A stretch of DNA of 64,000 nt from Legionella sp. (GTDB lineage: Bacteria; Pseudomonadota; Gammaproteobacteria; Legionellales; Legionellaceae). The position numbers and the translations under genes are program-made. Positions 41,721 to 50,900 of the stretch are shown here, piece by piece. Location of the stretch: contig JACETI010000004.1 of NCBI GenBank assembly GCA_013911415.1, positions 1 through 64,000 on the forward strand, read 5' to 3'. Every line of letters starts with the position of its first letter. Positions within the stretch are counted from its first letter, which is position 1. Under the pieces are notes generated by a model. That model searched no databases. It worked only from the letters and a program-made list of their open reading frames with translations, and was not told where the DNA came from.

Positions 41721-41746
41721 TGTTTTTTTAGTTACCAATACATGCG

Positions 41747-42730
41747 ATGAAAAATTTAACTGAAATAAAACAAAATGCAATACCGAAGAGCATGAGCGCA
41801 AATCTAAGCCAAAAAAATGAAGCTCTAAAAATTCTATCCAACAAGTATAATGAGGAATTCAAAAAAAACCACTCAAACGAGACAAAGATTCAGTGGTTAC
41901 AAGAAACGACTGGGCCGAATAATGAATTGCTCAATAGTTCTGCTCGTATATTTTTTAATCTTGATAAGGAGAGTAGGCATGCACTTTTTAAAGCCCAATA
42001 TGATAACTTGTTAAAGACTAACAAACTTGCTCTTGGTAAAACGCACATGAAAACGGCTGCTGTGATCAGAACTTTGATAAGCACCGTAAACAAGAACGGT
42101 TTGCAAAAACGTATAGCAAAACTTGCTAGAATAGAATATAAACTCGAATATGAGGATTTAAAAACATATCTAATAAAGTTGAAAAAGGAAACCATAGAGC
42201 AGCAGAAGCAAAAAAAATTAATTGATAAAGGCATGAAAAATGGTCAAAGCCGCCCAGTGGGAGATGTAGTAAATATACAGTTACCTACCACCTATTTAGA
42301 TTCAAATTACCCCGTTAACCAAGCTTATCTAGATGTGCTTACAGCTATTTCACAAGGAACTCTGCACGCACTTGCTACCTTTAAGTTGTGGGAACAGCTG
42401 GAAAAATTTACGGATAATTCTATTTCTCTCGACAGTGTTGCGAAAGAATATATTTGTCAGTTACGAAATGTTGATCGGAAGGTACAGAATGTAAATGCTT
42501 TTTTTGATAATTTTGCTACACCTGTCGACGCAATGAAACATAAAGAATCAATAAGTGAAAATCGAGGATTTATTTGCTCAAAATCTGCTCGCGCTGCTCG
42601 CCAATTTCAACCTTTCAGCGGTAATACCAGCAAACTTAGGATTTTTCAAACAGCTGAAAAGGGTAATGATCGTTCGAAAATCGTTGCACATCCAAAAGGG
42701 GCGATAAACGCATTATCGACAGGAAAATAA
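41747..42730 (+). CDS. Fourth gene of the cluster; helical protein of unknown function
   Basis: This 327-residue basic, helical protein lacks the main cluster domain. It shares a module with the first cluster protein: ESRHALFKAQYDNLL near residue 75 corresponds to ELFNLFKVQYERMI, and a basic helical stretch follows in both. A Lys-rich coiled segment (about 140-165) precedes a more compact middle part and a disordered C-terminus. No signal peptide. An ATG 5 nt upstream is out of frame and closes after one further codon. It is probably a relative of the upstream genes that kept another part of the ancestral protein. Confidence 0.8.
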   Translation: MKNLTEIKQNAIPKSMSANLSQKNEALKILSNKYNEEFKKNHSNETKIQWLQETTGPNNELLNSSARIFFNLDKESRHALFKAQYDNLLKTNKLALGKTHMKTAAVIRTLISTVNKNGLQKRIAKLARIEYKLEYEDLKTYLIKLKKETIEQQKQKKLIDKGMKNGQSRPVGDVVNIQLPTTYLDSNYPVNQAYLDVLTAISQGTLHALATFKLWEQLEKFTDNSISLDSVAKEYICQLRNVDRKVQNVNAFFDNFATPVDAMKHKESISENRGFICSKSARAARQFQPFSGNTSKLRIFQTAEKGNDRSKIVAHPKGAINALSTGK

Positions 42731-43010
42731 GTTTAGAAAAATAGCTACAGATAGCTTTCTTCTCCAATATCAATAAGATTACTATGTCAAAGGACTGAAA
42801 TTAGTAATCTTTTCTTTTTAATTAGCATTATTCGCTGAATTCTGATATCATATTGTACATTTTTCAAGATTAGTCCGCATTCCTCCTTCAGGCGAATGGT
42901 TTCCCTTCATAAGTGCAGCTTCTGACAGCGAGGCAAAAACGACTAAAGCAGATGTTAATTGAGCGCTCTGGCTTATGCTCGTGAGCGGCTCAGCTTATGT
43001 AGGTAAAGCT

Positions 43011-44699
43011 ATGACCCAAGAATCAGTCGACTTTTCATCGTTTAATTTTTCAGCGCCTCTAATGAAAGCCCTTGAAGCCATTGGCTTTCAAACTCCTTCA
43101 CCTGTTCAATCAAAGACTATCCCGATTCTCTTAGAAGGCAGAGATGTGATTGCTCAAGCGCAAACAGGTACAGGAAAAACCGCAGCCTTTGTGCTGCCTA
43201 TTTTACAAAGGTTAGCGCGTAACGCGACTTTGCCTCAAGCGCTTGTGCTTGCACCTACGCGTGAATTAGCCATTCAGGTAGCTGAACAATTTGAAATCTT
43301 AAGTAAGTTTCAAAAAGTTCCGGTGGCGGTTTTGTGTGGGGGGCAGGATTATCGCTGGCAGCTGAAACGCTTGCGTGAGGGAGCGCCGATTGTTGTCGGC
43401 ACTCCAGGACGAATCCTTGATCACCTTGAGAGGGGCACATTGCAATTAGGTGAACTCAGTACCTTTGTATTGGACGAAGCGGATGAAATGTTGCGAATGG
43501 GCTTTATCGAAGATGTTGAAGCCATCCTTGCAAAAATCCCGAATCAAAAGCAAATCGCGCTCTTTTCCGCAACCATGCCTCATCGTATTCGGCAAATCGC
43601 TAACAGTTATCTCACTGATCCCGTTACTATTAATATTCAAGCAGAGACAGCAACCGTTAAAAGTATTGATCAGCGCTTTTTATTTGCATCACCCGTTCAA
43701 AAGCCAGAGGCATTAAGACGCATCTTCGCTCTTGAAAGCTATCAAGGTGCTATCGTTTTTGTCAGAACCAAAAGCAGCACCGAAGAAGTTGCAGAATCGT
43801 TAAGGCAGGCTGGCCATCGTGCAATCGCGTTGCATGGCGATATCTCCCAGGCACTTAGGGAAAAGATTATCATGCAATTTAGGCAAGGCAGCCACGATAT
43901 CCTTGTGGCAACAGACGTTGCTGCCAGAGGGCTAGATGTGGATCGCGTCACCCACGTAATTAACTATGATGTGCCCCATGATTGCGAAACCTATGTACAC
44001 CGTATTGGTCGTACTGGCCGAGCAGGTCGCACCGGTGTGACAATTTTGTTTGTTTCACCGCGTGAGTCACGTATTTTAAACTTGATAGAAAGGCACACCC
44101 GTCAACGTATCCAGAAAATCTCCGTTCCTACCGACCCAATGATTCAGGCAGCGAAGGCGAAGCGTTTTATGGAAAATATCCAAACGCGTCTGCAGCACAA
44201 GCATTTGGCTGATTATCAATCGATGATGAACACATTCTTGGAAGAAACCCAAATCAATGCAGCAGAAGCGGCGGCAGCCCTAGCGTTGTGGTTGAACCAA
44301 GATCAACCTTGGCAAACGGTTTCCGAACCCTATCCTCAATCTGAGCAAGCTAATAAAGGACGACGCAGTTCCTTTTCTGAGAAGCGTGGACGTGGAAATG
44401 ACAGGGATCGGGGCGGTGAGCAGCGAGATTTTGCTCGTCAAAGTCCCAAGAAAGCGAGAACAGATTACCCACAAACAACTTTCCGCATGGACGTTGGACG
44501 TGTCCATGGTGTTAAACCTAGCAATATTGTCGGTGCAATTGCTAATGAAGGCGGGCTCGATAGCCGTTACATTACCGGCATCAAAATTCATGATGATCAT
44601 TCAATCGTCTGTTTACCACAAACACTGTCAAAAGAAGTGGTGCGCGACTTAATGAAAGCCTGGGTTTGTGGTCGTCAATTAAACTTAACCGCACTTTAA
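43011..44699 (+). CDS. deaD: DEAD-box RNA helicase DeaD/CsdA
   Basis: This ATP-dependent RNA helicase helps ribosome assembly and mRNA decay, mainly in the cold. Helicase motifs appear in order: the Q motif (FQTPSPVQSKTIP), motif I AQTGTGKT near residue 52, Ia PTRELAIQ, II DEAD near residue 158, III SAT, and VI HRIGRTGRAGR near residue 338. An Arg/Gly/Asp-rich linker leads to a C-terminal DbpA-type RNA-binding domain. Length 562 aa, shorter than E. coli DeaD (629) because the tail is short. The start at 43011 is preferred over a GC-richer upstream extension from 42975. The 280-base upstream gap may hold a long cold-shock leader. Confidence 0.94.
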   Translation: MTQESVDFSSFNFSAPLMKALEAIGFQTPSPVQSKTIPILLEGRDVIAQAQTGTGKTAAFVLPILQRLARNATLPQALVLAPTRELAIQVAEQFEILSKFQKVPVAVLCGGQDYRWQLKRLREGAPIVVGTPGRILDHLERGTLQLGELSTFVLDEADEMLRMGFIEDVEAILAKIPNQKQIALFSATMPHRIRQIANSYLTDPVTINIQAETATVKSIDQRFLFASPVQKPEALRRIFALESYQGAIVFVRTKSSTEEVAESLRQAGHRAIALHGDISQALREKIIMQFRQGSHDILVATDVAARGLDVDRVTHVINYDVPHDCETYVHRIGRTGRAGRTGVTILFVSPRESRILNLIERHTRQRIQKISVPTDPMIQAAKAKRFMENIQTRLQHKHLADYQSMMNTFLEETQINAAEAAAALALWLNQDQPWQTVSEPYPQSEQANKGRRSSFSEKRGRGNDRDRGGEQRDFARQSPKKARTDYPQTTFRMDVGRVHGVKPSNIVGAIANEGGLDSRYITGIKIHDDHSIVCLPQTLSKEVVRDLMKAWVCGRQLNLTAL

Positions 44700-44731
44700 G
44701 AGTCGCTCAGTTTCCTGGGCATGACTTGCTT

Positions 44732-44762
44732 GCCTGTCTTGAGATTAAAAATTAAGACAGGC
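44732..44762. terminator. Hairpin between convergent deaD and fba
   Basis: A perfect 9-base stem, GCCTGTCTT (44732-44740) and AAGACAGGC (44754-44762), with a 13-base A/T-rich loop. There is no T run on either side, so it may block exonucleases or end transcription from deaD with help. Confidence 0.5.
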
Positions 44763-44828
44763 AGTAGTAGGGATTTACAACAACATAATAGTACCCTGGA
44801 AGAATCCTTATCGAAGGGGCTTTTTATA

Positions 44829-45842
44829 TTAAGGCTCCATCGATGCGGAGTATTCGCCAAAGCAGGCAAGGCTATTTAAATAAGCTCGTTTTAACAAGGC
44901 TTCTTGTGCAGCAGCTTCTCGGCTATCTTCTCCTCGCCAAACAGATAAACATTCTTCTTGTAATGCTCGTCCGTAAGAAAAACTTAAAATCCAAGGTTGA
45001 TGACCTTGTTGATTCATTGCGTTTAAGTTTGCGGTTGCTTGACTGGGAGTTTGGCCGCCAGAGAGAAAATTAATGGTAGGGACCGCAGCAGGTACATGTT
45101 GATGGAAGACCTTCAGTGTATGAATAGCAACGCTTTGTGTGGCGCTGAAAGGAATGGTTTTTTTGCCACAAGTCACCATGCTTGGTTTCAGTACGATATG
45201 TTCCAATGCCACGTTGTGTAAAAATAATGCACGAAAAACTTCAGAAATCACGGCTTTAGCTGCGTCAGCACAGCGTTCAATGCTATGTTCCCCATCGATT
45301 AAAATTTCTGGTTCGACAATCGGTACAATGCCAATGGATTGACATGCAGCTGCATAGCGAGCCAAGACTTCTGCACCGGAATGAATCGCCAAGGGGCTCG
45401 GTTTTTGTTCTGAAATATGATAAACGTTTCTCCATTTTGCAAATCTTGCCCCTTTTTGTTTAAATACTTCCAGACGCTCTTCAATGCCATCCAAACCTTG
45501 CGTAATTTGTTCCTGATCGCTGTGGGCTAGCGTTACGAGGCCTCGATCAATTTTAATGCCTGGCACGATACCTTGTTGTGCAAAGCATTCGGCGAGTGAT
45601 GTGCCGTTTTCATCGGCTTGATCGAAGGTTTCTTCGAATAAAATGACGCCATGAATGTATTTACCTAATTCGTGGGTTTTAGCAAGCAAACGACGATAGC
45701 GACGTCGATTTTCAGCGGTATTCTCAACTCCAATCGTTGCGAAACGTTTACCAATTGTCCCGGTGCTCTCATCTGCCGCTAAAATGCCTTTGCCGTGTTG
45801 AGTGAGCTGTTGGATGGTCGCCGCTAACGTACTTTGATGCAT
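44829..45842 (-). CDS. Fructose-bisphosphate aldolase, class I
   Basis: The enzyme cleaves fructose 1,6-bisphosphate to two triose phosphates in glycolysis and runs in reverse in gluconeogenesis. It belongs to the class I (Schiff-base, metal-free) family best known from animals and plants: ILAADESTGTIGKRF near residue 20, the active-site Lys in LKPSMVTCG near residue 218, and FLSGGQTPSQA near residue 258. Length 337 aa, typical (about 340-360). AGAGGAG lies 11 nt before the ATG. It stands alone and converges on deaD. Confidence 0.93.
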   Translation of the reverse strand: MHQSTLAATIQQLTQHGKGILAADESTGTIGKRFATIGVENTAENRRRYRRLLAKTHELGKYIHGVILFEETFDQADENGTSLAECFAQQGIVPGIKIDRGLVTLAHSDQEQITQGLDGIEERLEVFKQKGARFAKWRNVYHISEQKPSPLAIHSGAEVLARYAAACQSIGIVPIVEPEILIDGEHSIERCADAAKAVISEVFRALFLHNVALEHIVLKPSMVTCGKKTIPFSATQSVAIHTLKVFHQHVPAAVPTINFLSGGQTPSQATANLNAMNQQGHQPWILSFSYGRALQEECLSVWRGEDSREAAAQEALLKRAYLNSLACFGEYSASMEP

Positions 45843-45953
45843 AATAATGATTCTCCTCTGGCGCTTTTTAAGCTTTATTTCAATGGCTTAATTTAATTGG
45901 ACTGCCCGACTCAGCGTTCTTTTTCAGCCTTATTATTAAATTTTCTTGTACCT

Positions 45954-46739
45954 TTAGTTGGGTATGTGTGGCGAAGTGAGGGGGTTTGAAAAATATTTTT
46001 CACGAACCACCTGGGATACCTCAAACCCAGCATCTTTCAAATATTGGAAGGACGCATCAATCATACAAGGATTTCCACATAAATAAACCCTATCGTTCTC
46101 AGGTGATAAATTCAATGTGGGAAAAGCACTCTGGACATAACCAGCATGCAGGTAGGGAGCATCGAGCGGCAAGGTAGCGCGACTTAGATGTGCTTGAAAG
46201 CGAACGCGGGGACACGCTTGTGCAAAGGTTAGAAATTCTTCAAGGTAAAGAATATCACTTTGGGTTTGCACCCCTTGCAAGATGACGATTTCCAGTTCTG
46301 GGTTTTCTTTTAATTGGGTTTTTAGCAAAGGCAGCATAGCGCGGTAGGGAGTTATACCAGTGCCAGTTGCGATTAAAAGGTAGCGTTTCGGTACAAGAGG
46401 TTTTAAAATCAAGCGGCCAAAAGGGCCAGTGGCTTCTAGTTTGTCACCTGATTGTAGGTTAAAGAGCAGCTCAGATGCAGGGCCGTTGGCTACATAGCTT
46501 GCTGCAAACTCAATTCGATTGTCTTCGCAGGGCGGGTTCGCGATGCTGTAACTGCGCTTTAGGGCATGGCCTTCGTGGGCAAAGTGAATGCTGATAAATT
46601 GACCAGGAAGGTAAACAAGGGGAGACGGAGGGTCTGCTTTAAAGATAAAATGCTTGACTTTTTGAGATAAAGGTACTACGCCTTCTAATGTTAAAGAAAA
46701 TGAATTATTTTGCATCAATTCGCTGGTCCGGCTACGCAT
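45954..46739 (-). CDS. Ferredoxin-NADP reductase-like flavoprotein
   Basis: This 261-residue protein has the two-domain FNR fold. The FAD motif RSYSIANPP (RxYS) is near residue 60, followed by a Gly/Pro phosphate-binding turn. The NAD(P) domain begins with LLIATGTGITPYRAMLP near residue 123 and ends with a YLCGNPCMI motif (residues 220-228), typical of Fpr. It would exchange electrons between NADPH and ferredoxin or flavodoxin. The start is not certain: ATG 46739 is used, and an ATG at 46715 is possible; neither has a clear ribosome binding site. It is divergent from the IcmC/DotV-type gene. Confidence 0.85.
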   Translation of the reverse strand: MRSRTSELMQNNSFSLTLEGVVPLSQKVKHFIFKADPPSPLVYLPGQFISIHFAHEGHALKRSYSIANPPCEDNRIEFAASYVANGPASELLFNLQSGDKLEATGPFGRLILKPLVPKRYLLIATGTGITPYRAMLPLLKTQLKENPELEIVILQGVQTQSDILYLEEFLTFAQACPRVRFQAHLSRATLPLDAPYLHAGYVQSAFPTLNLSPENDRVYLCGNPCMIDASFQYLKDAGFEVSQVVREKYFSNPLTSPHIPN

Positions 46740-46766
46740 TTTTGTAAGGATGCGTATAATTATACT

Positions 46767-47309
46767 ATGAACAGCGTTGATTTGATCACTATGATCGGTA
46801 ATGTAAGCCGGTCTTTTGCCTCCTTAGAGAAGCTCTTTGGTACGGTTGCGTATTTATTAGGGATTATTTTTGTTGTTCACGCCTTATTGAAATTTCGGCA
46901 AATTGCAGGTTCTACGGTATCAAGTCACTCTGGAGTGAAACTTTTTGTCCCCATCGCCTATCTAGTCGGGGGAGCAGCTTTAGTTTTTTTGCCCAGTTCG
47001 ATGGCTATTATGGCAAATACAACATTTGGAGCAGGTAATATTTTGCAATACACCGCTTATAATCCTTATGACATTAAAAACTCCATGCAAACCATCATTC
47101 GTATTGTAGGAGCACTATGGTTCATCCGAGGTTGTTTGCTGTTGGTCCATGCAAGTGAGCCAGGTGTTCAACACGGGAGTAAAGGTCTCGTTTTTCTGTG
47201 CGCTGGAGTGCTTGCCATGAATTTTCAAAATACGGTGAACATGTTGGGATCGGTTTTAGACCAATTGATGAATGTCACTCTCACTATCAAACAATCACAA
47301 GGTTATTAA
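46767..47309 (+). CDS. Dot/Icm membrane protein of the IcmC/DotE-DotV family
   Basis: This 180-residue protein has about four hydrophobic helices and the pattern of the Legionella IcmC (DotE)/DotV proteins: an N-terminal Ser/Leu-rich amphipathic part, YLLGIIFVVHALLKF (helix 1), VFLPSSMAIMANTTFG (helix 2 end and loop), WFIRGCLLL (helix 3), a Pro-Gly-rich turn, and LVFLCAGVLAMNF (helix 4). These are inner-membrane parts of the type IVB system with unclear roles. I cannot tell IcmC from DotV. A TATAAT box lies at 46755-46760, only 6 nt before the ATG, so the mRNA may be leaderless. An in-frame ATG at 46710 is an alternative. Confidence 0.8.
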   Translation: MNSVDLITMIGNVSRSFASLEKLFGTVAYLLGIIFVVHALLKFRQIAGSTVSSHSGVKLFVPIAYLVGGAALVFLPSSMAIMANTTFGAGNILQYTAYNPYDIKNSMQTIIRIVGALWFIRGCLLLVHASEPGVQHGSKGLVFLCAGVLAMNFQNTVNMLGSVLDQLMNVTLTIKQSQGY

Positions 47310-47657
47310 ATGAGCAAGGCGGATGATAAAAAAACCAAAAATTCGCTGCTGCAACTGAAAGATTTGCAGGAAAAAAAAATTGTGATTGAGGGCGTTACTC
47401 AACAAGGTCAAACTTTTCGCCCCAGTGATTGGGCAGAACGCATGAGCGGAACGCTGGCGACGTTTAAAAATCGTCGTATTTATTACTCGCCTATGCTGCA
47501 ACCAACCACTCATGTTGAGGGTTATAAATGTATTTTGTTAGATCCTAAACTGAAAGAATCGAGCCCAGAAGTTTATCAGTCAATTCTAGATTTTGCCAAA
47601 GCAAACCATCTACGTATTTGTAACGAAGATCGTTCACCGGAAGACGAATCTAGCTAA
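47310..47657 (+). CDS. DUF3579 family protein
   Basis: This 115-residue soluble protein matches the DUF3579 pattern (IVIEGVTQQGQTFRPSDWAERM near residues 27-48, then the YSPMLQPTTHVEG segment and a DFAKANHLRI helix). The function of the family is unknown; it occurs in many beta- and gammaproteobacteria. Its ATG directly follows the stop of the IcmC/DotV-type gene (TAAATG), so both are probably translated from one mRNA. Confidence 0.8.
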   Translation: MSKADDKKTKNSLLQLKDLQEKKIVIEGVTQQGQTFRPSDWAERMSGTLATFKNRRIYYSPMLQPTTHVEGYKCILLDPKLKESSPEVYQSILDFAKANHLRICNEDRSPEDESS

Positions 47658-47997
47658 TTTTTTTCTTATTTCTTTTGTCCAACTTTTCCATTCTTAGAAA
47701 CATTTTTGTATTTGCTAATCAATTGGTTTGTAAAACATTTTTTTATCAAGATTGTTTTTAACAAACGTCTGTTGTTTCGGACGCATTGCAATGCAGTATG
47801 AAAATAAGGAAAACTGAAAAAGGAAGATTATTTGTAAAGTGTCAAGAAAGAGAGATTTGCAATCTGTAGTCGAATGATTTAATGATTTTGAAAATTATAA
47901 AATTGAGGGAGATGTTAAGAATAAGGATATATCATTTATCCCCTCTAAATGGAGTATTTATTCTACCAAATGACACCCCGATCATGGAGCAGATGCT
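47658..47997. other. Intergenic region, no gene seen
   Basis: 340 AT-rich bases between the DUF3579 gene and the large repeat protein gene. I see no reading frame, RNA gene or strong terminator. GGAG at 47986-47989 is the ribosome binding site of the next gene. A promoter must lie here, but no single -35/-10 pair is convincing. Confidence 0.5.
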
Positions 47998-50900
47998 ATG
48001 GGAAAGAACGGAACGCCTTATTCCTTGGAATACATTGACCGCCTTGATACGTTAAGACATCATGTCTCTAATCTCCAACCAATAGAGGGGACAGAGGACT
48101 TACAGTTACTGGACAGGGTCGGGGGTAAATATTTCAATCGGGTACGTCATGATCTCAAAAATATCCTTTCGAAGGAACCTCTGGAAACCGTTGATATTGC
48201 CCTTGAAGATTATCTAAAGCAATTATGGCCAGTGATATGCGGAAGTGTTGTGAGTTATACCATTCCCTTGGCTGAATTAATAGCCGTCCTATTTGAAGCT
48301 ACCTTATTTGTTTGTTTTTCTAAGAATTATTACCTCTCTGAGGATGAAGCACCTATTACTCCTTTTGAAGTGATGATGCCTGGAATGATTTTAACTTCCC
48401 AAAATTTAACCTATCCCAACTTACAAAGTACAGCAATTACCTGGTCGGAAGAAAAAGAAGATCAGCTTAACGAATTGTCAATTCAAAAAACCGAGCTAGA
48501 GGCCGACTGTCCCACAGAAGAAGAAACAGAAGAATATACATTCTTAAAAAATGAAATAAAAGGCATTGAATATGATCTCAAGCATGTGGATGATATTGAC
48601 ACAGCCGGCACCAATGAATGTTATGCAGATGCGGTGGCTGAAAAAGAAGCCCTCGTTAAGAAGTTAGAGAATTATAAGCCAAGAATACAAGTGCTTGAAA
48701 AAAAGATGCAACAGCAGGCACTGTATCGCGCCTTGTTATCGTTAGAAGCGGCGAAAGAAGATTTTATTCAGAGCAAAAAAGGTTGTATCGAAGTTGGTAA
48801 ATGGTTAGTACCGACCTATGAAACGCTCCGTAACGCCCTTCATCAGTCCATTTTGAGTCAGCACGAGGGTACGTTTTCTTTAATCCCCGTGGCGTTACTT
48901 CTTTCTGCGGATGAAAAGCTCGTCAATCCTTATAATGTATCCGCTGGTTTTATCACACCGGAGGAAATGCAACGCCTAACCGATCATTCTGGTGAGACTT
49001 TTGCTTTAGTGGAAGCACGAAAGGCAAAACATCGATATTATCATGATCCCAATCATTTATTAGGTCAGTTAAGTTTACTTTGTACAGCTTTAAAACAAAA
49101 TGATGCGCATGAAGGATTTGGACAACAGACCCATGCGGGCTTTGGTGCTTACCCAGCGATCATTGCTTTTGCAAGCTATTACGAAACCTTGGATGAGGAG
49201 ACAAAAGCAAAAATCCCTGAACCAGTGAAAGCGGAAATTGATTTGCTACTTTCATTATCTTCTGATCCTGAAAAAAATAAAGACGCAACAGGCAATATGC
49301 TCACCTGCATAGGAACGCGTCGCGAACAACTCGACAGGTTGATTGCTCTACATAAAACAGAATTAAGTGATATCAGTTGTGACGAGACGCAACATGCAAT
49401 TTTAGTCCAGAATGCAGAAGAACGTTTAAAACAAACGATCGATAATTTAAGCGCTTCCCTTGAAAAAGGCACTTACAGGGGCAGTGATAAGTTAGGTTTA
49501 ACGCAGAAGCTGTTGGAATTTTTAAACATTCAACTAACCTTTGAGTCTGCACAGGAAGTTGAAGCGCTGATGTCCTTAAGCGCGCAAGAAATGCGAGAAG
49601 TTATTGCGGATGATGCGAGCATCGATATGATTGTCTCACATTTTAATAATATCGAAGAGTTGGTTATGTTTATTCATAACCACCCTAGCAGACAACTGGA
49701 TGCCTTTTTTTCAGTTGTCGGTTCCGTATTGGTACCGCAGCTAACTTACCGTATGGAAGATGTCACAGCTATTTTAACATCGCTGACGCAGGAAAAATTT
49801 AAAGTTGTCTTTAAAGTCCTTGAGAAAGAAGTAAAGTTTAGTTGGGAGCCGGGCGCTATTTTACAAGTATTTTGCGACGACCTAGAAAGAACAAACCTTG
49901 TGTTGGACTTAGTGGGGGAAGATAACGTTTTAAAAACAATCAAGGAGAGAGATAGACATCATATCACTCCCTTACATCGAGCTGCTGAAAAAAACGCGGC
50001 CGTTTTTTTTCGATTATTTGATTTATACCCTACGAGAGTTGCACAAATGGCTGCAATTCGTATGAAAGATGATGCCGGCAACAGTGTCTTACGATACGCA
50101 GCCTCAAATACCGAGGTGTTCATTCATTTAATGACCCATTATTTTGGGGAAGATGCACCAATCCTTTTTGCACTACGAGAAAGGAATCAAGTGCAAGACA
50201 CCATTTTTTTTCACGCCGTTAGTAATCCAGATGTGATGCAGTGGTTGGCGTTAAGACTAGGTGCAGTAAATTTTACAATGCTTGCTGATCTAAAAAACAG
50301 TGAAGAGGCAACTGCGTTGCATGCAGCCGTACCTAACCTGCGTTCGATGCGTATAATCCTTGCAAACTACCCAAACGATCTTGCTCGTTTTGCTGCTATT
50401 AATGAACGTACCCAGGCACAAGAGACAGTTCTTCACTTTGCGGCTACTTATCATCCAGGGGTTCTAGATTTCTTATTGGCATTATATGCCACCCATCGAG
50501 ACCGCTGGGACGCACTTTGTCAAAAAGATGCTTTAGGTAAAACCGTTTTCCATGTTGCTATCGATTATGAAGCAATGATTACGGTAGTTTTTGATCATCT
50601 ACCAAGAAAGGAACGCGCAACGGCTCTTCAGCAAAAGGATAAGTCAGGACTGACGGTATTAGATAGGATTTTAGATCGGGCGCCTCTTTTAAGCCTCGTG
50701 CTTTCCTCTATTTCTCAAGAAGAATGCTGTCGCTTGATGCAATTAACAAATTACCGAGGCCAGACCTACTTACATCGTGTTGCAGCGGATCCCGATTCAG
50801 TGGACGCGATATTAAGACTGCTTCCAATACCGTTTGTCACCAATTTAATTCGAAAAAAAACAACGCAAGGCGACACCGTCTTACATGAAGCAAGCAACCT

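Noticed and set aside
48340-48450. U-box-like motif in the giant ankyrin-like protein
   Set aside because: The text PIT...M-x-P...TY...AI-x-W recalls a U-box, but the spacing is two residues too long and key Gly and Asp positions are missing. Structure prediction would be needed.
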